Below, in pieces: positions 16,525-28,421 of a DNA stretch of 64,000 nt (positions are counted from its first letter, which is position 1; each line of letters begins with the position of its first letter). Position numbers and translations under genes: made by a program. The stretch is from positions 3,049,501-3,113,500 of the forward strand of contig WAEK01000003.1 of assembly GCA_011634665.1 (NCBI GenBank), read 5' to 3'. The notes beneath the pieces are model-generated. The model did not search any database. It was not told the origin of the DNA and worked only from the letters and a program-made list of their open reading frames with translations. The DNA is from Mortierella sp. BCC40632. Taxonomy: Eukaryota > Mortierellomycota > Mortierellomycetes > Mortierellales > Mortierellaceae.

Positions 16525-19500
16525 ATGGACGATCTCCAAGGACCTCTCCTGCTGGCATGCTCGGCAGTCACTTCTCTCCATGTCGCATGGCAACACAGAC
16601 ATCAACAAGGTATTCTTGAACATTCAGAGAGAAACCTTACCCTTTACTGATCAGCCTTTCTCATGAGTTCATTCCACGGCATTCTGTTTCTCTCTCTCTT
16701 TCCTCTCCTCTTCTCCTTCTCATGAGATGACTGCCTTGTGATTCTTGGCATTGGAGCTGTTGTTGAAAAAAAAAGCAGAGAGAAAGAGATACAGGTCTCC
16801 ACTCTACTTTCTTGTGTATCTCTGCGGGAGGAGGAAGAGAGGGACGCAGCATGCATTGAAACGTTGATTTCTTTAGACAGCAATCCCTGGGCGCCCACCC
16901 CTGCATTTGGGATCAGGCACAGCAGTCGTCATTTTCTCTTTCTCTCTCTATCTCTCTCTCTCTCTTGTTTTTTTTTTTTTTTTCCCTAGATCTCTTTTTC
17001 TCTCTCTCTCCTACTTGGTTCGGTGGGGTCTCTTTCTTTCTCTTGTTCTTGGGAGCTAATTCAGTCACTGTACACGGCTGTCGTTCCCCTTTAAATAACC
17101 TAGGACGGATATACCTTCCCAATCATGACCAACTACGGGAGCACCTGGCTCCATCACGGTCGTCTGTCAAGACGATCTACCTTCTCTTGATCTTTAGTGC
17201 AATAGGTCTATTGATCTCTGTCTCGGAGATGGCCGCGATCGTTGGAGTGTGGCTCCTAGGGCGACACGAGGGTAAGTGTGCGAGTGTGCGAAAGCGCCGT
17301 GCATTCACGGATGTGGATGTCAGGAGAATGCACTGGACAGGAGGACCAAGTAAAAAAAAAAAAAGGGTATTGTTCGTTTGGATTGGACTACAACAAACAG
17401 CATGAAGAAAGAAAGAAAGAAAAAATACTCTTTCGAAAAAAAAGGACGCGGGGATGCGGTGTGACGGAGGAGTACGTGCGTGTAGCTTATTTTTTAAACC
17501 CCTCTGCAAGATATTAATACCGCTCTTTCTCATCCTTCTCTTCTGGATACACTTTCTTGTATTTTTATATTATTTCATTTGTCAACCTTGGTCATCTTTG
17601 GTTTTCTGGGATGGTTCCTCTCCTCCCTTGCGCTGCTTAGATAATCCGCCCCGCCCGGCTCCAGTTCGACTCTTGATCTCTTGTGCCTGCGCCGCCGTTG
17701 CATGGACACTTCATCTCTGGACCGCATTCCAGGAACGTGGTCGAGGCCGGGTCTCTGTGGCATTCAAACTTTACTGGTTCACTTCTCTTTTTCTCGCCAC
17801 CCTTTCACTCATCCGCTGGATCCGGTCTGAAGCAGGCGCAGATACGCTGGAGGACGAATGGCTATGCATCATTCGACAGGTCGCTGTCATCGCCCACTTT
17901 GTTCAGAGTCTCGGACTCTTTCTCACAGGGTTCTTCTTGGAGCTGCAGGAACGTTTCCTTGACCACAGAGGGCACGAGCCTCAGACCACAGTATCTTCTT
18001 CTGCTGCACCTCCTGAGCATGAGTCACTTTCAACTCCTGATGGGTTTATTGGCAACCCCAGCATGAACGAAAACAGTAACAATAGCAGTAATGGCAGGGG
18101 CAAGAAGAAAAAGACAAAGAAACGGGCTAGTATCTCGAATCCAGCATCTGGTTCCAAAGAGTATTCTCGACCAACGACCTTTTCTCAGTTTTATGAGCAT
18201 TGCAAACACCTCGCCCCTTTCCTCTGGCCATCCAACTCACGAAAGCTTCAGATGCATATTATTCTTTGCCTTGGGCTGCTCGTCGTTGGCCGAGTCGTGA
18301 ACGCATATTTGCCATGGCAGCTGTCTAATGTTGTGAATGCGTTGACAGAGGTTGCAAAAGGTGGTGAGGGTGGGCAGGATCAGGATGGCAAGCCTAGGCT
18401 CGTTTGGAAGGAACTATCGATTTTTATCGCCCTAAGGGCTCTTCAGGGGAACATAGGAGCCGTCGAAACCCTGCAGGGTCTTCTCTGGATCCCGGTGGGC
18501 CAGTTCAACACCAGAGAACTAGGAGTCAAGATTGTCGAGCATGTCCTGAGTCTGTCTCCAAGATACCATCTCGGCCGCAAGACTGGAGAGATCATCCGGA
18601 TCCAAGGTAAGACAACGAGTCCGCCCTCTGCCTCCGCCTTTACATCCGCCTTTGCCTCCGCCATTGCATTTGCATCTGCCTGTGTTTTTCCATCCATCTC
18701 CGCTCTCGATCCGCCTTGGCATTTCTGCAACTCCAACCAATCCCCGAACACGTTCTGTTTGCTGTAGGACTACGGAAAGATGCAGTGTCTATGTAGGTTC
18801 TTTCTCGTTTTTCTAATCATGCTCCATTTATCATTTATTTGCATCTGTGTCCAGATCGCGGCGTGAGTTCGATCATGACCCTCCTGTCATCTCTCCTCTT
18901 CAACATCCTGCCCTGTCTGGTCGACATCCTCATCGCCTGTATTGTGTTGACCCGCTCCTTTGATATTTACTTTGGCATCATTGTCGCCGTGACCATGGTC
19001 TGTTACATCTATGTGACCATCCTCATGACCGATTGGCGGACTCGATATCGTCGGGAGGCAAATGCTTTGGATAATGCTGTCGAAGCTCGGGCTGTGGACT
19101 CGCTCTTGAATTACGAAACCATCAAGGTCTTTGCGACAGAAGACTATGAGGTGGGAAAGTACGCCGAGGCGATTCATGCGTACCAGAAAGCCGACAAAAA
19201 GTCACAGTACACGCTGGCCATCCTAAACACGGCGCTAAATCTGGTCATCCAGGGAGGTCTTGCCCTTGGATGTTTACTCTGCGCCATTCGAGTGTCGCAG
19301 CGAGAGATGGAGGTGGGCGAGTTTGTGATGTACTACACCTACGTTCTGCAGCTTTATGGACCTCTTGCTCTCTTTGGAACATCATACCGATCTTTGCAGG
19401 TAAAGAGAAGGTTTGGTTTTTTGGTGGAAAAAAAATGAGTGGAGAGAGTTCTTTGAGAGGTGAATACTATCTCAGACATTTATCTGGACATTTGGACTCT

Positions 19501-21430
19501 TTCTTCGAAATAGAAAAACTTTGTCGACATGGAAAAGATGCTGGACCTGCTCAAGGAGCCAATCGAGATTCAGGACAAGCCCGAGGCCAAGGCTCTGTCT
19601 CTATCCAAAGGCGAAGTGGTTTTTGGTATGGACTGGACGGGAAAGAAACACGGGAATGAGTGAATTGTTCCCTTTGATTTGTGTCACCATGCGCACAGAC
19701 TAAACAGAACTGTTCTTTTTTTTCCTTTTTTTGATTACTCTTTCTCTTTGATATCTCGTTTTGTAGAGAATGTCTCTTTTGGCTATGACCCCCGCTATCC
19801 CATTTTGAAGTCAGTCAATTTCACCATTCCTCACGGCAAAAAAGTGGCCCTTGTCGGTCGATCAGGAAGTGGCAAATCCTCTATCCTACGACTTCTCTAT
19901 CGGTTCTATGATCCAACGGAGGGTCGAATCTTGATTGACGGACAGGATATCTGTAAAGTGACGCAGACGAGTTTACGACAAAAGATTGGTGTCGTCCTTC
20001 AGGAAACTGGCTTGTTCAATGAATCTATTGGATTTAATATTGGTTATGGCAAGGTTGGATTGAACAAGGATCAGGTCTTTGATCCTACACGAGGTCCTGG
20101 CTCTGCACTCCGTCAACAGGCACATGGAACGCTGGAAGCGGCGCCCCCTATTCAACGACCTTCCAGGTTAAGAAGAGCAAGCACACTAAGCAAGGCATCA
20201 ACTCTCCATGAACGGAGTGATCAACAAGATGTTGAGGATGACTCTTGGGAAGATGATCCACGCATCCAGGCAGCAGCAGAGGCAGCGCGAATCCACGAAT
20301 ATATTTCAAATTTCCCTGATGGCTATTCCAAACTTGTAGGCGAACGTGGAGTCAAGATTTCGGGAGGAGAAAAGCAACGCGTGTCGATTGCACGGACTAT
20401 TCTCAAAAATCCGCCGATCCTTTTGTTGGACGAGGCGACAAGTGCGCTGGATACGCAAACAGAGCGCGAGATTCAGGATTCGTTTGCACTGACTCTGAAG
20501 GACCGGACCACGCTTGTGGTCGCACACCGACTGTCGACCATTGTGGATGCGGATTTAATTTTGGTCCTATTGAATGGCGAGATTGTCGAGCGTGGAAGTC
20601 ATGAAGAGCTGATGTGCCTTCAAGGAATGTATTCAGAAATGTGGATGAAGCAACTGAGTGAGAACCTGACTAATTCTACGACGGGTACTCGCAAGGATGT
20701 CTTTGGTCAAGAAACCGAGACCGAGACCGAGCCCCTGAACACCGAGGAATCGGATGATGAGGATGGGGAGGATTCATTGGATGGGATGACAAGTGTCTCT
20801 GGAACCAATGCATTGATAGGAGGAATGATGAGGAGACACCATCATCACCACCATCGTCATTATGGCTGCGACTACGATGATGATTATGATGACGATGACT
20901 GTTGTCGACGTCCTAACGGTCGTTATCGTCAAGGATCCATGGATAGCAACAGGACGCTTTCTCGTTCATTGCCTGCAAAGTTCTCTGTGTGCCGACATCC
21001 TCTCCCCAATCGATTCAACGAATCCTGTTCAAGATTGGAGTCAGGATCGGGGTCAGGGACGAGTTCAGGAACGAGTCCAGGGCAGGGAACCCAGGCGAGG
21101 ACCATTCAAGACTCGGATGGCAGAAATATCCAGCGAGGATTTGATCTATCCCCGTCCCCATCTCCACGTATAATACTTCAACCTCCCTCGACCAATGACC
21201 GAGTCCTGCCAAACCATACTCCGACAACAACGCAAGGAGCACAAACGGAGAATGTCCAAAGGAGACTTTCGGATGAAAGGGGCAATAGTACGGACAATGA
21301 AATGACAACACCTTCTCCAACGCTTTCCACTTCATCTTCCTTCCAGACATCATTGGATCCTACCCATCCTCACGACCATCCCCACGACCATCCCCACGAC
21401 CATCCTCACGACCACCATCCATTTACCTGA
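16525..21430 (+). CDS. HMT1/ABCB6-type ABC half-transporter with His-rich tail
   Basis: ABC exporter half-molecule of the heavy-metal-tolerance family; fission yeast HMT1 moves phytochelatin/peptide-metal conjugates into the vacuole and ABCB6 is the animal relative. Exons 16525-16609, 17104-17271, 17641-18606, 18855-19399, 19514-19625, 19767-21430; 1179 aa, phases consistent. The N-terminal extension has several hydrophobic segments as in HMT1. The core membrane domain follows from about residue 230 with DRGVSSI and NYETIKVFATEDYE. The nucleotide-binding domain has Walker A at 656 (GRSGSGKSS), Q-loop VLQETGLFN, signature ISGGEKQR at 823, Walker B LLLDEATSALD with D847/E848, and H-loop H879, so it should be active. 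Between Q-loop and signature lies an extra Ser/Arg/acidic stretch of about 60 residues. After residue 900 a 270-residue tail carries a six-histidine run, an Asp/Cys-rich patch and four HPHD-type repeats near the end, which could bind metal. The start ATG is chosen because exon 1 is the only upstream piece that fits in phase. Confidence 0.9.
18617..18700 (+). repeat. Imperfect TCCGCCTTTGCC repeat in ABC intron 3
   Basis: Several imperfect copies of a CCTCCGCCTTTG-like 12-mer lie in the 248-nt intron 18607-18854. The reading frame stays open through them, but the family alignment resumes at DRGVSSI after the acceptor at 18854, so they are taken as intronic. Confidence 0.6.
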
Positions 21431-21663
21431 GCATGATTGCCAAGAAGGAGGCGTAGGAGGTGAAGGAGGAAGACCGCTTTTTTAATTTTTTTTTTTACAA
21501 AGCATCGGAAAGCAATCTAGGCACAGACTGCCAGCAAAGCTTGAGCCAAAGGTCAGGGGAGAAGAGAGAAGGAGGAGGAGGAGAGAGATAATCCTCCTCC
21601 CTTACATCGTTTGTTCTGGGACTTTTTCTCCATTCCAGAGGAGTGCAGAGAAAAGAAAAAAAG

Positions 21664-21697
<34 letters not shown>

Positions 21698-22018
21698 AAG
21701 GTTCCAGACTCTCGGCTCGCCCACTTAGCAGTAATATTCATAGCAGGCCATTTTTTTTTTTTTTTTTTTTATTTGCATCTGTCAAATCTATTGACAGAAC
21801 TCGACCATGTCTAAATAAAGAAAGCCTTTTTTTCCCACGATGGATGTGTCAGCAGGTAATATGCACAATGTTTTTCAAAAGATCTAGAAGGAGGAGGATG
21901 AAAAGGGAAGGGGGGGGGGGAAGGAAGGACAGAGAGAGAGAGAGAGAGAGTTTCTTGAAAAGGACGAGTCGTATTGCTTTGAAGAGGTGAGCCACATTCT
22001 TTTTGGGGAGTGACTCAG

Positions 22019-22053
<35 letters not shown>

Positions 22054-22108
22054 AGAGCGAGAGCGAGAGTGTGAGAGAGAGGGAAAGAGAAAGAGAGAGA
22101 TGTATGCT
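21431..22108. other. Convergent intergenic region between ABC transporter and DIC1
   Basis: Shared 3' region. It holds poly-A at 21667-21694 and 22019-22051, poly-T at 21750-21770, G run at 21909-21920, and short GA tracts. No gene is seen. Confidence 0.65.
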
Positions 22109-23779
22109 TTATTTGGTGGAGGCATTGTTCCTGTGGACAAAAACTTTGAGCTGCTCGAGAACAATGAAGGTGACAATAGTGTGGGGTCCAAGACGCAGAA
22201 AAGCAGGGAGCCAGCCCTTGAAGAGCGCCATTGGACCTTCCGTCTTGACAATATGGAAGATCATCCTCGTTGATGATGTCTATTAGGTTGTTGTTGTTGT
22301 TGTTGTTGTTGGTGTTCCCAAAAAAGAGAGACATTGTTTTTTTCTTTTGTTAGGAGACGAGAAAAAAAAAAAAAAGTGACTCATGGTTGGGGGTAGCAAA
22401 CAAGGGTGGTAGTGGTGAGGGTATAGAGACGAGGCTGTTGCTCTCTCTCTCTTTCTCTCTCAGTCGAGTGTATTGACTTACAGATGCACCTGAAGAGTTC
22501 ATGATTCTGGTCTTGATCACATCCAATGGTGCACAAACGGTTGTTGCAACCAAGCCCTATGAAAAGCCCAAGAAAAGAAGCGGTGCAACCCAAATAAAGC
22601 AGTGCAAAGATGAGTAAGATGAGCACAAGAGCCTTTTTTCAAAAAAAAAAAAAAAAAAAAAAGGGTGCGATGCAATGCGGTGTGGCAAAGAAAAAAAAAA
22701 CCTTTTCCCTCCCCCAACAAAAAAAAAAAAAAACCCTCATGACTTACAGCCAAGAGCGAAGATGCAAAGTGAGTAGCCAGGTTGTCTGAAAACCATGGAG
22801 TGGACAAGAGCTGTCGCTTGAATCCATCGTACGAGACCAGTTGAGAGGCAGTCATCAAGATGGCTCGGTTCATGTTGGGTCCAAGTCCACGCATCAACTG
22901 TGAGGGACCTTCTTCCTTGACGATCCTAAATAGTCCATCGATGGCATGCTTGTAGTTTCTTTGTTGATCCTTGGGCAACTTGCCGTCATTGACCATTCTG
23001 ATGTTGACTACATCCGCAGGGTTGCCGAATCCGCCGCCAACACATCCTGCCACCACACCACAGAACAACATTGTGCTCACAGGGATCCTACCTATGGGAG
23101 AGAAAGAAAAGAAATGAAAAAGAGGATAGACAATGGTCAGTCTCAGGTCAAGAGGAGAAAGAGTCAGGTACCCAAATGAGGCACCGAGGAGGGATTGCCA
23201 GCTCTCACTTGTTCTTCTGTCCCCCTCTTCCCGGGACGAACATCCTTTTTGTGTCGCAGTCCCATTATTCCTCCGTCAACTCCGATCTGGCGCTAGCTCA
23301 TCCAACGGCACCCCTTTGCACACGGCCCGGAGAAAGACAACGGACAAGGAAACGTGGCCCGCACGTAAAAAAAATAAAAAAAAAAAGAAAGTCTTGGACC
23401 GTTTCAAACAGTAAACAAGAACAAGAAGAAAAAGAGAAAAGAGAAAAAAAAAAAACTTACTTCCGTCCTTGGGACCAAACCTTTCTTTCAAGAGATCATA
23501 TGTGCCAAAGCGAACGGTCGAGTAGGTGCCCTGGCGAAGCAGACTGGCAGAGAGACCGGTGTAGAGAGCAAGGAGACCTTCATGCCGGGCGACGTTGATC
23601 ATGGTCCCGATCATACCCATCTTGCTTGCGCCCTGTGTCGTCTGAAGTCGGACCTTGGCCAGATCAAAGGGATGAGAGACAAAGGCTGCTGTGCATGAGG
23701 CCGCACCTGGAAAGAGAGAGGAAGAGAGAGAAAGGGATCGGATCAGATCTAGGCACACTAACTAGAAGCAACCATGTTG

Positions 23780-23835
<56 letters not shown>

Positions 23836-24194
23836 GAGAAAAGTGACAGAGAAAGAGAGAAATGCAGCCGTGCTACTGTGTCTACACGATAGCAGCAGAT
23901 CGGTTCGTTTTGAAAACAACAACAAAAAAAAAGGCCATCGTTGCTCCGGGAGGACAGGACGACGACCAACGGGCAGAGAGAGGGTATCCCCCCCCTCTTG
24001 AGGATTGGGGCGGACTTGGTGACCGATTGAGAAAAGGGCTGGGGCATGGCAGTCGAGGAAGTAGTCAAAGGAAAAAGAAAGAAGAGCATGGCAGGCTTAC
24101 CTCCGAGCCAGAAGGGGTCTCTTGGCTTGACAAGAGCAACCTGTTGTGGAGGTTTTACGGACTGGAGTTGTACATGTGCTGTTGCGGTGGCCAT
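22109..24194 (-). CDS. DIC1: Mitochondrial dicarboxylate carrier
   Basis: Inner-membrane carrier of the SLC25 family that exchanges malate or succinate for phosphate, sulfate or other dicarboxylates, feeding gluconeogenesis and the TCA cycle. Exons on the minus strand 24194-24101, 23706-23461, 23091-22748, 22556-22482, 22279-22109; 309 aa, the normal length, all phases consistent. Three repeats each show the carrier signature: HPFDLAKVRL, NPADVVNIRM and APLDVIKTRIM. DIC-type features are SASLLRQGTYSTVRFGTYD and GPNMNRAILMTASQ. The C-terminal repeat reads KGWLPAFLRLGPHTIVTF, which identifies the dicarboxylate rather than citrate or oxaloacetate subgroup. An upstream CT-rich block on the sense strand (24262-24350) probably marks the promoter. 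Assignment is from family motifs and is firm at carrier level, strong at DIC level. Confidence 0.93.
23776..23834 (+). repeat. CA then GA microsatellite in DIC1 intron 1
   Basis: A short CA run passes directly into about 22 GA units inside the intron between exons 1 and 2 (23707-24100). Confidence 0.9.
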
Positions 24195-24267
24195 TGTGTG
24201 TGGTGCCGACCGAATGAAAGAGAAAGGGAGAAGGAAGAGGGTCGGGCAAAACGATAGCAGGCAAAAA

Positions 24268-24347
<80 letters not shown>

Positions 24348-25983
24348 AGGTTTGGCCTAATGAGATATCTCTCGGGGAATAAAAAGAGTGATGAGCTTGA
24401 AAAAAAAAAGGGACTTTGAAGAGGAGTGATGGCGGGTGCGAGGTTTTGAAGGAGGAGGCTCTTCTCCTCCTTCAAGAGGAAGAGAGAGGAGAAGAGAAGG
24501 AGAGAGAGAGGAAGAAGAGAAGAAGGGCGAGTGAGGTTTGGCCTTTTTTTTTTCTCTCTCTCTCTCTCTCTGACTGCGATGACTTTGCTGCAGCCATGGC
24601 GGGTGCGCGGTTTGAATCTCATCATCTCATGGCCCCTCTTCCTTCAATCAAAAAACCTTCCTTCCTTCTAGATTCTTCTTTTTACTTTCATCATCCATGG
24701 TCCGCTTTTCCTTCCTTTTGCTATTTTTTTTTTTTTTTGCTATTTTTTTGTTCTCTCAATTGTTTCCCCCACACACATTGGATCATGTGTTGTCAAAGAA
24801 GAGGGGTGTGTGCATCCTCTCCATCCACCTGTGGATTACTCTATAAAGAGATGCTTCAATTGTGGAGAGATAAAAAGTCTTCCGCTGGGCTTTGCCGAGG
24901 CCAACCCGCTTTGTGCCATGTGTTGCAGGTCACCTCCGGGCGGATCCTTTCGCCATGCGATGCGTTTGATAGCGGGATAAGGTTCTTCTCTAGGGCAAGC
25001 CTAGAAAATGGGTTCGTTAGGACGGGCAACTTTGCCCGACTTGTGTGCCTGAAAATAATCTCCCTCTCTCCTTCTCCCTACCCTGGGTGGAGTAGGATGA
25101 ACGAACAGAGCTCTTGGAGCATCCAGGGACACAATGCTCTGTTCCACCGCAATTACGGCATCTATTCAACCGTTTGACTGCACAACCCAGGACGCACAAA
25201 CCACTTCCCCCTCCCCTCCCCTGTATTCGTTCTATTCACTCCTCTCTCGGGGGTGCTCGGGACAATGCCGCTCTCACTCGCGCCCTACCCTGTGCCTCTC
25301 GGAAAGCTTGTTTTTTAGAGTCCCTCGACTCGGAGACAACCCTCTCTCTCTCTCTCTCCTTCTCCTTCTCCTTCTCCACCGCCCGCTCATTGTTCTCTTG
25401 CCCTTACCCACAGTCTTCTGCTCTTCGGCGCGCTTCCTTTCGTCTTTGGTCGCTCTGATGTTTGTATATCGTCGAACCATCTTTCTGCCTCTAAAGGTAG
25501 AAGCTGGGGAGTAGGGGTGAAGAAAATCGAACGTAGAGATGAGAATGAGGGGAATAGGAGCAGAAGAAAATGCTAGAGAGCAAGTGTGGGGTTGGTTCTC
25601 CTGGGAAACATCCTCAGTCACTCATTTCTTTCACCTCAGTCTAGCATTGGGACGAGTCGATAAATGCCGCAAGCATCATGTTCAAGGCGTCTTGTCTCGG
25701 GCTCCAGTGCTTTCACAGCCTGGTTTGAGCCAAAAGAAAGAATAGAGGTACAACAGTGCACCCACCCATCCCCATCCCTGATAGGGGACAACGGTCTCCA
25801 GTCAATGCAGTCCAAAGAGAAAAGGAGCTGTCCGCTTGCCACCCTTCGACTTTATCTCGGCTCACGCAGATGGACCCGATTCTTTTATTATTCGTGGTAG
25901 ATAGCTCTGCCGGTTCGCCCTTTTCACCTCAGTGAACGCCTGTGCCACTTGCTCTTATCTCTGAACCGTCTCTTTAATGTCAT
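24195..25983. other. DIC1 promoter region and 3' side of the carboxylase gene
   Basis: The DIC1 side holds a 75-bp GA microsatellite on + (CT on the sense strand). The rest shows no convincing exon: CT runs at 24554-24571 and 25342-25376, and two copies of TTCACCTCAGT at 25630-25640 and 25923-25933 that also occurs in the carboxylase coding end. No RNA gene was recognised. Confidence 0.5.
24274..24350 (+). repeat. GA microsatellite upstream of DIC1
   Basis: About 37 GA units with one interruption, located 80-156 bases upstream of the DIC1 start. It reads as CT on the DIC1 sense strand, so it may be part of the promoter or 5' leader. Confidence 0.9.
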
Positions 25984-27465
25984 TTACATTCGCGAGACAC
26001 CATAGAGATTGCCGCCTTTCACCTCAGTGTTATAGCAGACCGAAAGGCAAAACCCGAGGATAGTCCGGGTCTCACGCGGGTCAATCACACCGTCGTCAAC
26101 ACATCGAGAGCTTGTCCAGTACACGTCCGACTCTTGCTCAACCATGGCCTGAAGCATGCCTGTGGACGCTTTCGCCATCTCCTCGTCAATCACTCTGCCA
26201 GCCTTCCTGGCAGAATCTCGCATGACAATGTCCAAGACCCCTGCCAACTGCTCCGCACCCATGACAGAACATTTGCTATTGGGGTATGAGAACAAGAACC
26301 GCGGATTGTATGCTCGTCCTGCCATGGCATAGTTGCCAGCACCGTAACTGGCCCCGATGACAATCGAGATGCATGGTACCTGAGAATTCGATACAGCATT
26401 AATGAAACGGGCGCCTGCTTTGATGATTCCTTCTTCCTCGTATTTCTTGCCAACCATAAACCCAGTGATATTGTGCAAAAAGATCAAGGGAGTATTCCGC
26501 ATGTTACAGAGCTGGATAAACTGTGTCGCCTTGTTGGACTCGGATGTGAAGAGCACATTGTTGTTGGCAAGGATTCCGACGGGGATTCCATGGATCGTAG
26601 CCCAACCACAGATCAAGTTGGGACCATAGAGTGGTTTGAATGCCATAAATCTCGAGCCATCGACGATTCGGATAATCACTTCCAGGGCATCAAAAGGAAT
26701 CCGAGCATTGGCGCTCACAATACCCAAGATCTCATCTGGATCATAAAGTGGTTGATCAAAGAGTCCCTTGAGATGACGAATCGGAAGTTGACCTTGTTTG
26801 GTCCAGTTCAACCCAGCGATAAATTCGCGTGCCATAGAAAACGCATGGTATTCATCCATGGCCAACTGATCCGAGACGCCAGATTTGCGACTGTGCATGT
26901 CGGCTCCTCCGAGGCTTTCGACATCCGTGATTTCTCCTGTTGCCATCTTGACCAAAGGTGGACCACCTAAAAAGACTTGAGATTTTCCCTAAAATGCCAC
27001 CCCACCCATCCCCATCCCAAACGAGACCTGGAGGAGTTAGTTTTTTTTTTTTTCTTTTTCTATGAATCAAACAAGAGATGAAAGAAAGGGTGAGACCGAG
27101 AGAGGTAGACAATATCTATATAAGAATCATGGATGCTTCTACCTTGACCATGACAAGATAATCGCTCATTCCAGGGATATAAGCCCCTCCAGCAGTTGAA
27201 TTTCCCAGCACAATCGCGGCTGAAGGTATTCCGGCCTTTGATCTAGAGAAAAGAAGGAGAGGGATTGGATAGTATTAAAATTATTGAACACGGAGCATGA
27301 GTGATTTGAAGGAAGGATTTTTTTTTTTTGGCTTCCAAGAAAAGAAAAAAAAAAAAAGAAAAAGGAAAAAATGGGTTATTGCATTATTCACCTTTCAGCA
27401 AGATGACGGAACCAGTGTCCGGCTGAATGAAAGACCCTGCCCTGCTGTTCCAAATTAGCTCCTCC

Positions 27466-27510
<45 letters not shown>

Positions 27511-28190
27511 AGAGAAGAGAGAGAGAGAAAGAAAACTGTTGAGTTTAGATATACTTTAAACGCGATCAGAATAAGGGGCAAGGGTGAAAGGAGAAGGAAG
27601 GAAGGAAGGAAGGAAGGAAGGAAGGAAGGAAGGAGGTCCAACACAAGATAGGTCAACATTGATTTTGTTCTTACAGATTGAACGAGCTGGATGTAGGGCA
27701 AGCGGTTGTACCAGGCAATTTCGTTCATCCGAATTCCCTTGACCATGGTCATTGCATTCCAGGCACCACCTTGCAACGTCGGGATATTGGCTGAAATCAT
27801 GCATTCAACACCACTATCAACAAGTCCATCGCAACGTCAACCAACCAATCAACCCAGCAAGAAGAGTTCTATGAGTTAGTAGACAGTTCGATAGGAGATG
27901 TCGATCTTTGCTTTCTTTAGAAAAAAAAAAAAAAAAAAAAAAAGCGGGGGAGGGGGCATCCTGATTACCAGATGAGTCCAATGCCAGAGATGCTGGATCC
28001 ACCGACCGTCATGCCCTCTTGACCGTATCCTGCCAAAGGGCACAGCTCCAAGAAAGGGGAATCGTCGTCCAATAAAAGCTCGATCCTATCTCGGGCTTTG
28101 ATAAAGATATCCGAAAAACAAAATCAAAAGGGTTGTTGAATGCCATAGGAACCATGGGGAGAGATTGATTCGAGCAAAGTGTGTTCTCTC

Positions 28191-28229
<39 letters not shown>

Positions 28230-28421
28230 ACCAAGAAGAGCACCCCGCTTGTGATGGAGAGCTATGATTTGGTCTGAACCCTGAAAGGTGGCTTCCTTCA
28301 GTCGATCTTCAAGCTGATCGACCAAGCCGAGCATTTCCTTGTAGTTGGCCTGATACTCGGGTGATTTTGGGTTCACCTTGGACTTTGTCGGCTTGGTTTG
28401 GTGGCCTAGGTGAGTCGTCAT
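25984..28421 (-). CDS. Biotin-dependent acyl-CoA carboxylase beta subunit, MCC type
   Basis: Carboxyltransferase subunit that passes carboxyl from biotin to a short or branched enoyl-CoA. The closest family is methylcrotonoyl-CoA carboxylase beta (leucine breakdown); geranyl-CoA carboxylase is a near relative. Exons 28421-28232, 28095-27969, 27813-27675, 27465-27392, 27242-27143, 26988-25984; 544 aa, all phases consistent. Visible signatures include [16 protein letters not shown] across an exon junction, [17 protein letters not shown], the acyl-CoA-loop [33 protein letters not shown] and [16 protein letters not shown]. The start is the ATG at 28421; a TTG-initiated extension upstream is not credible. 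The N-terminus ([13 protein letters not shown]) has little of the arginine-rich amphipathic character of a mitochondrial presequence. The C-terminus reads GVSRM, fitting the PTS1 pattern [SAC][KRH][LM]. Mitochondrial MCC would be expected, so the location is open; an unseen upstream exon could add a presequence. Confidence 0.9.
27592..27634 (+). repeat. GGAA tetranucleotide repeat in carboxylase intron
   Basis: About ten tandem GGAA units within the intron between exons 3 and 4 (27466-27674), next to a 33-base poly-A at 27470-27506. Confidence 0.9.

Noticed and set aside
21360..21430. HPHD-type repeats at the ABC transporter end taken as a separate tandem-repeat gene
   Set aside because: They are in frame with the ABC domain and end at its stop codon.
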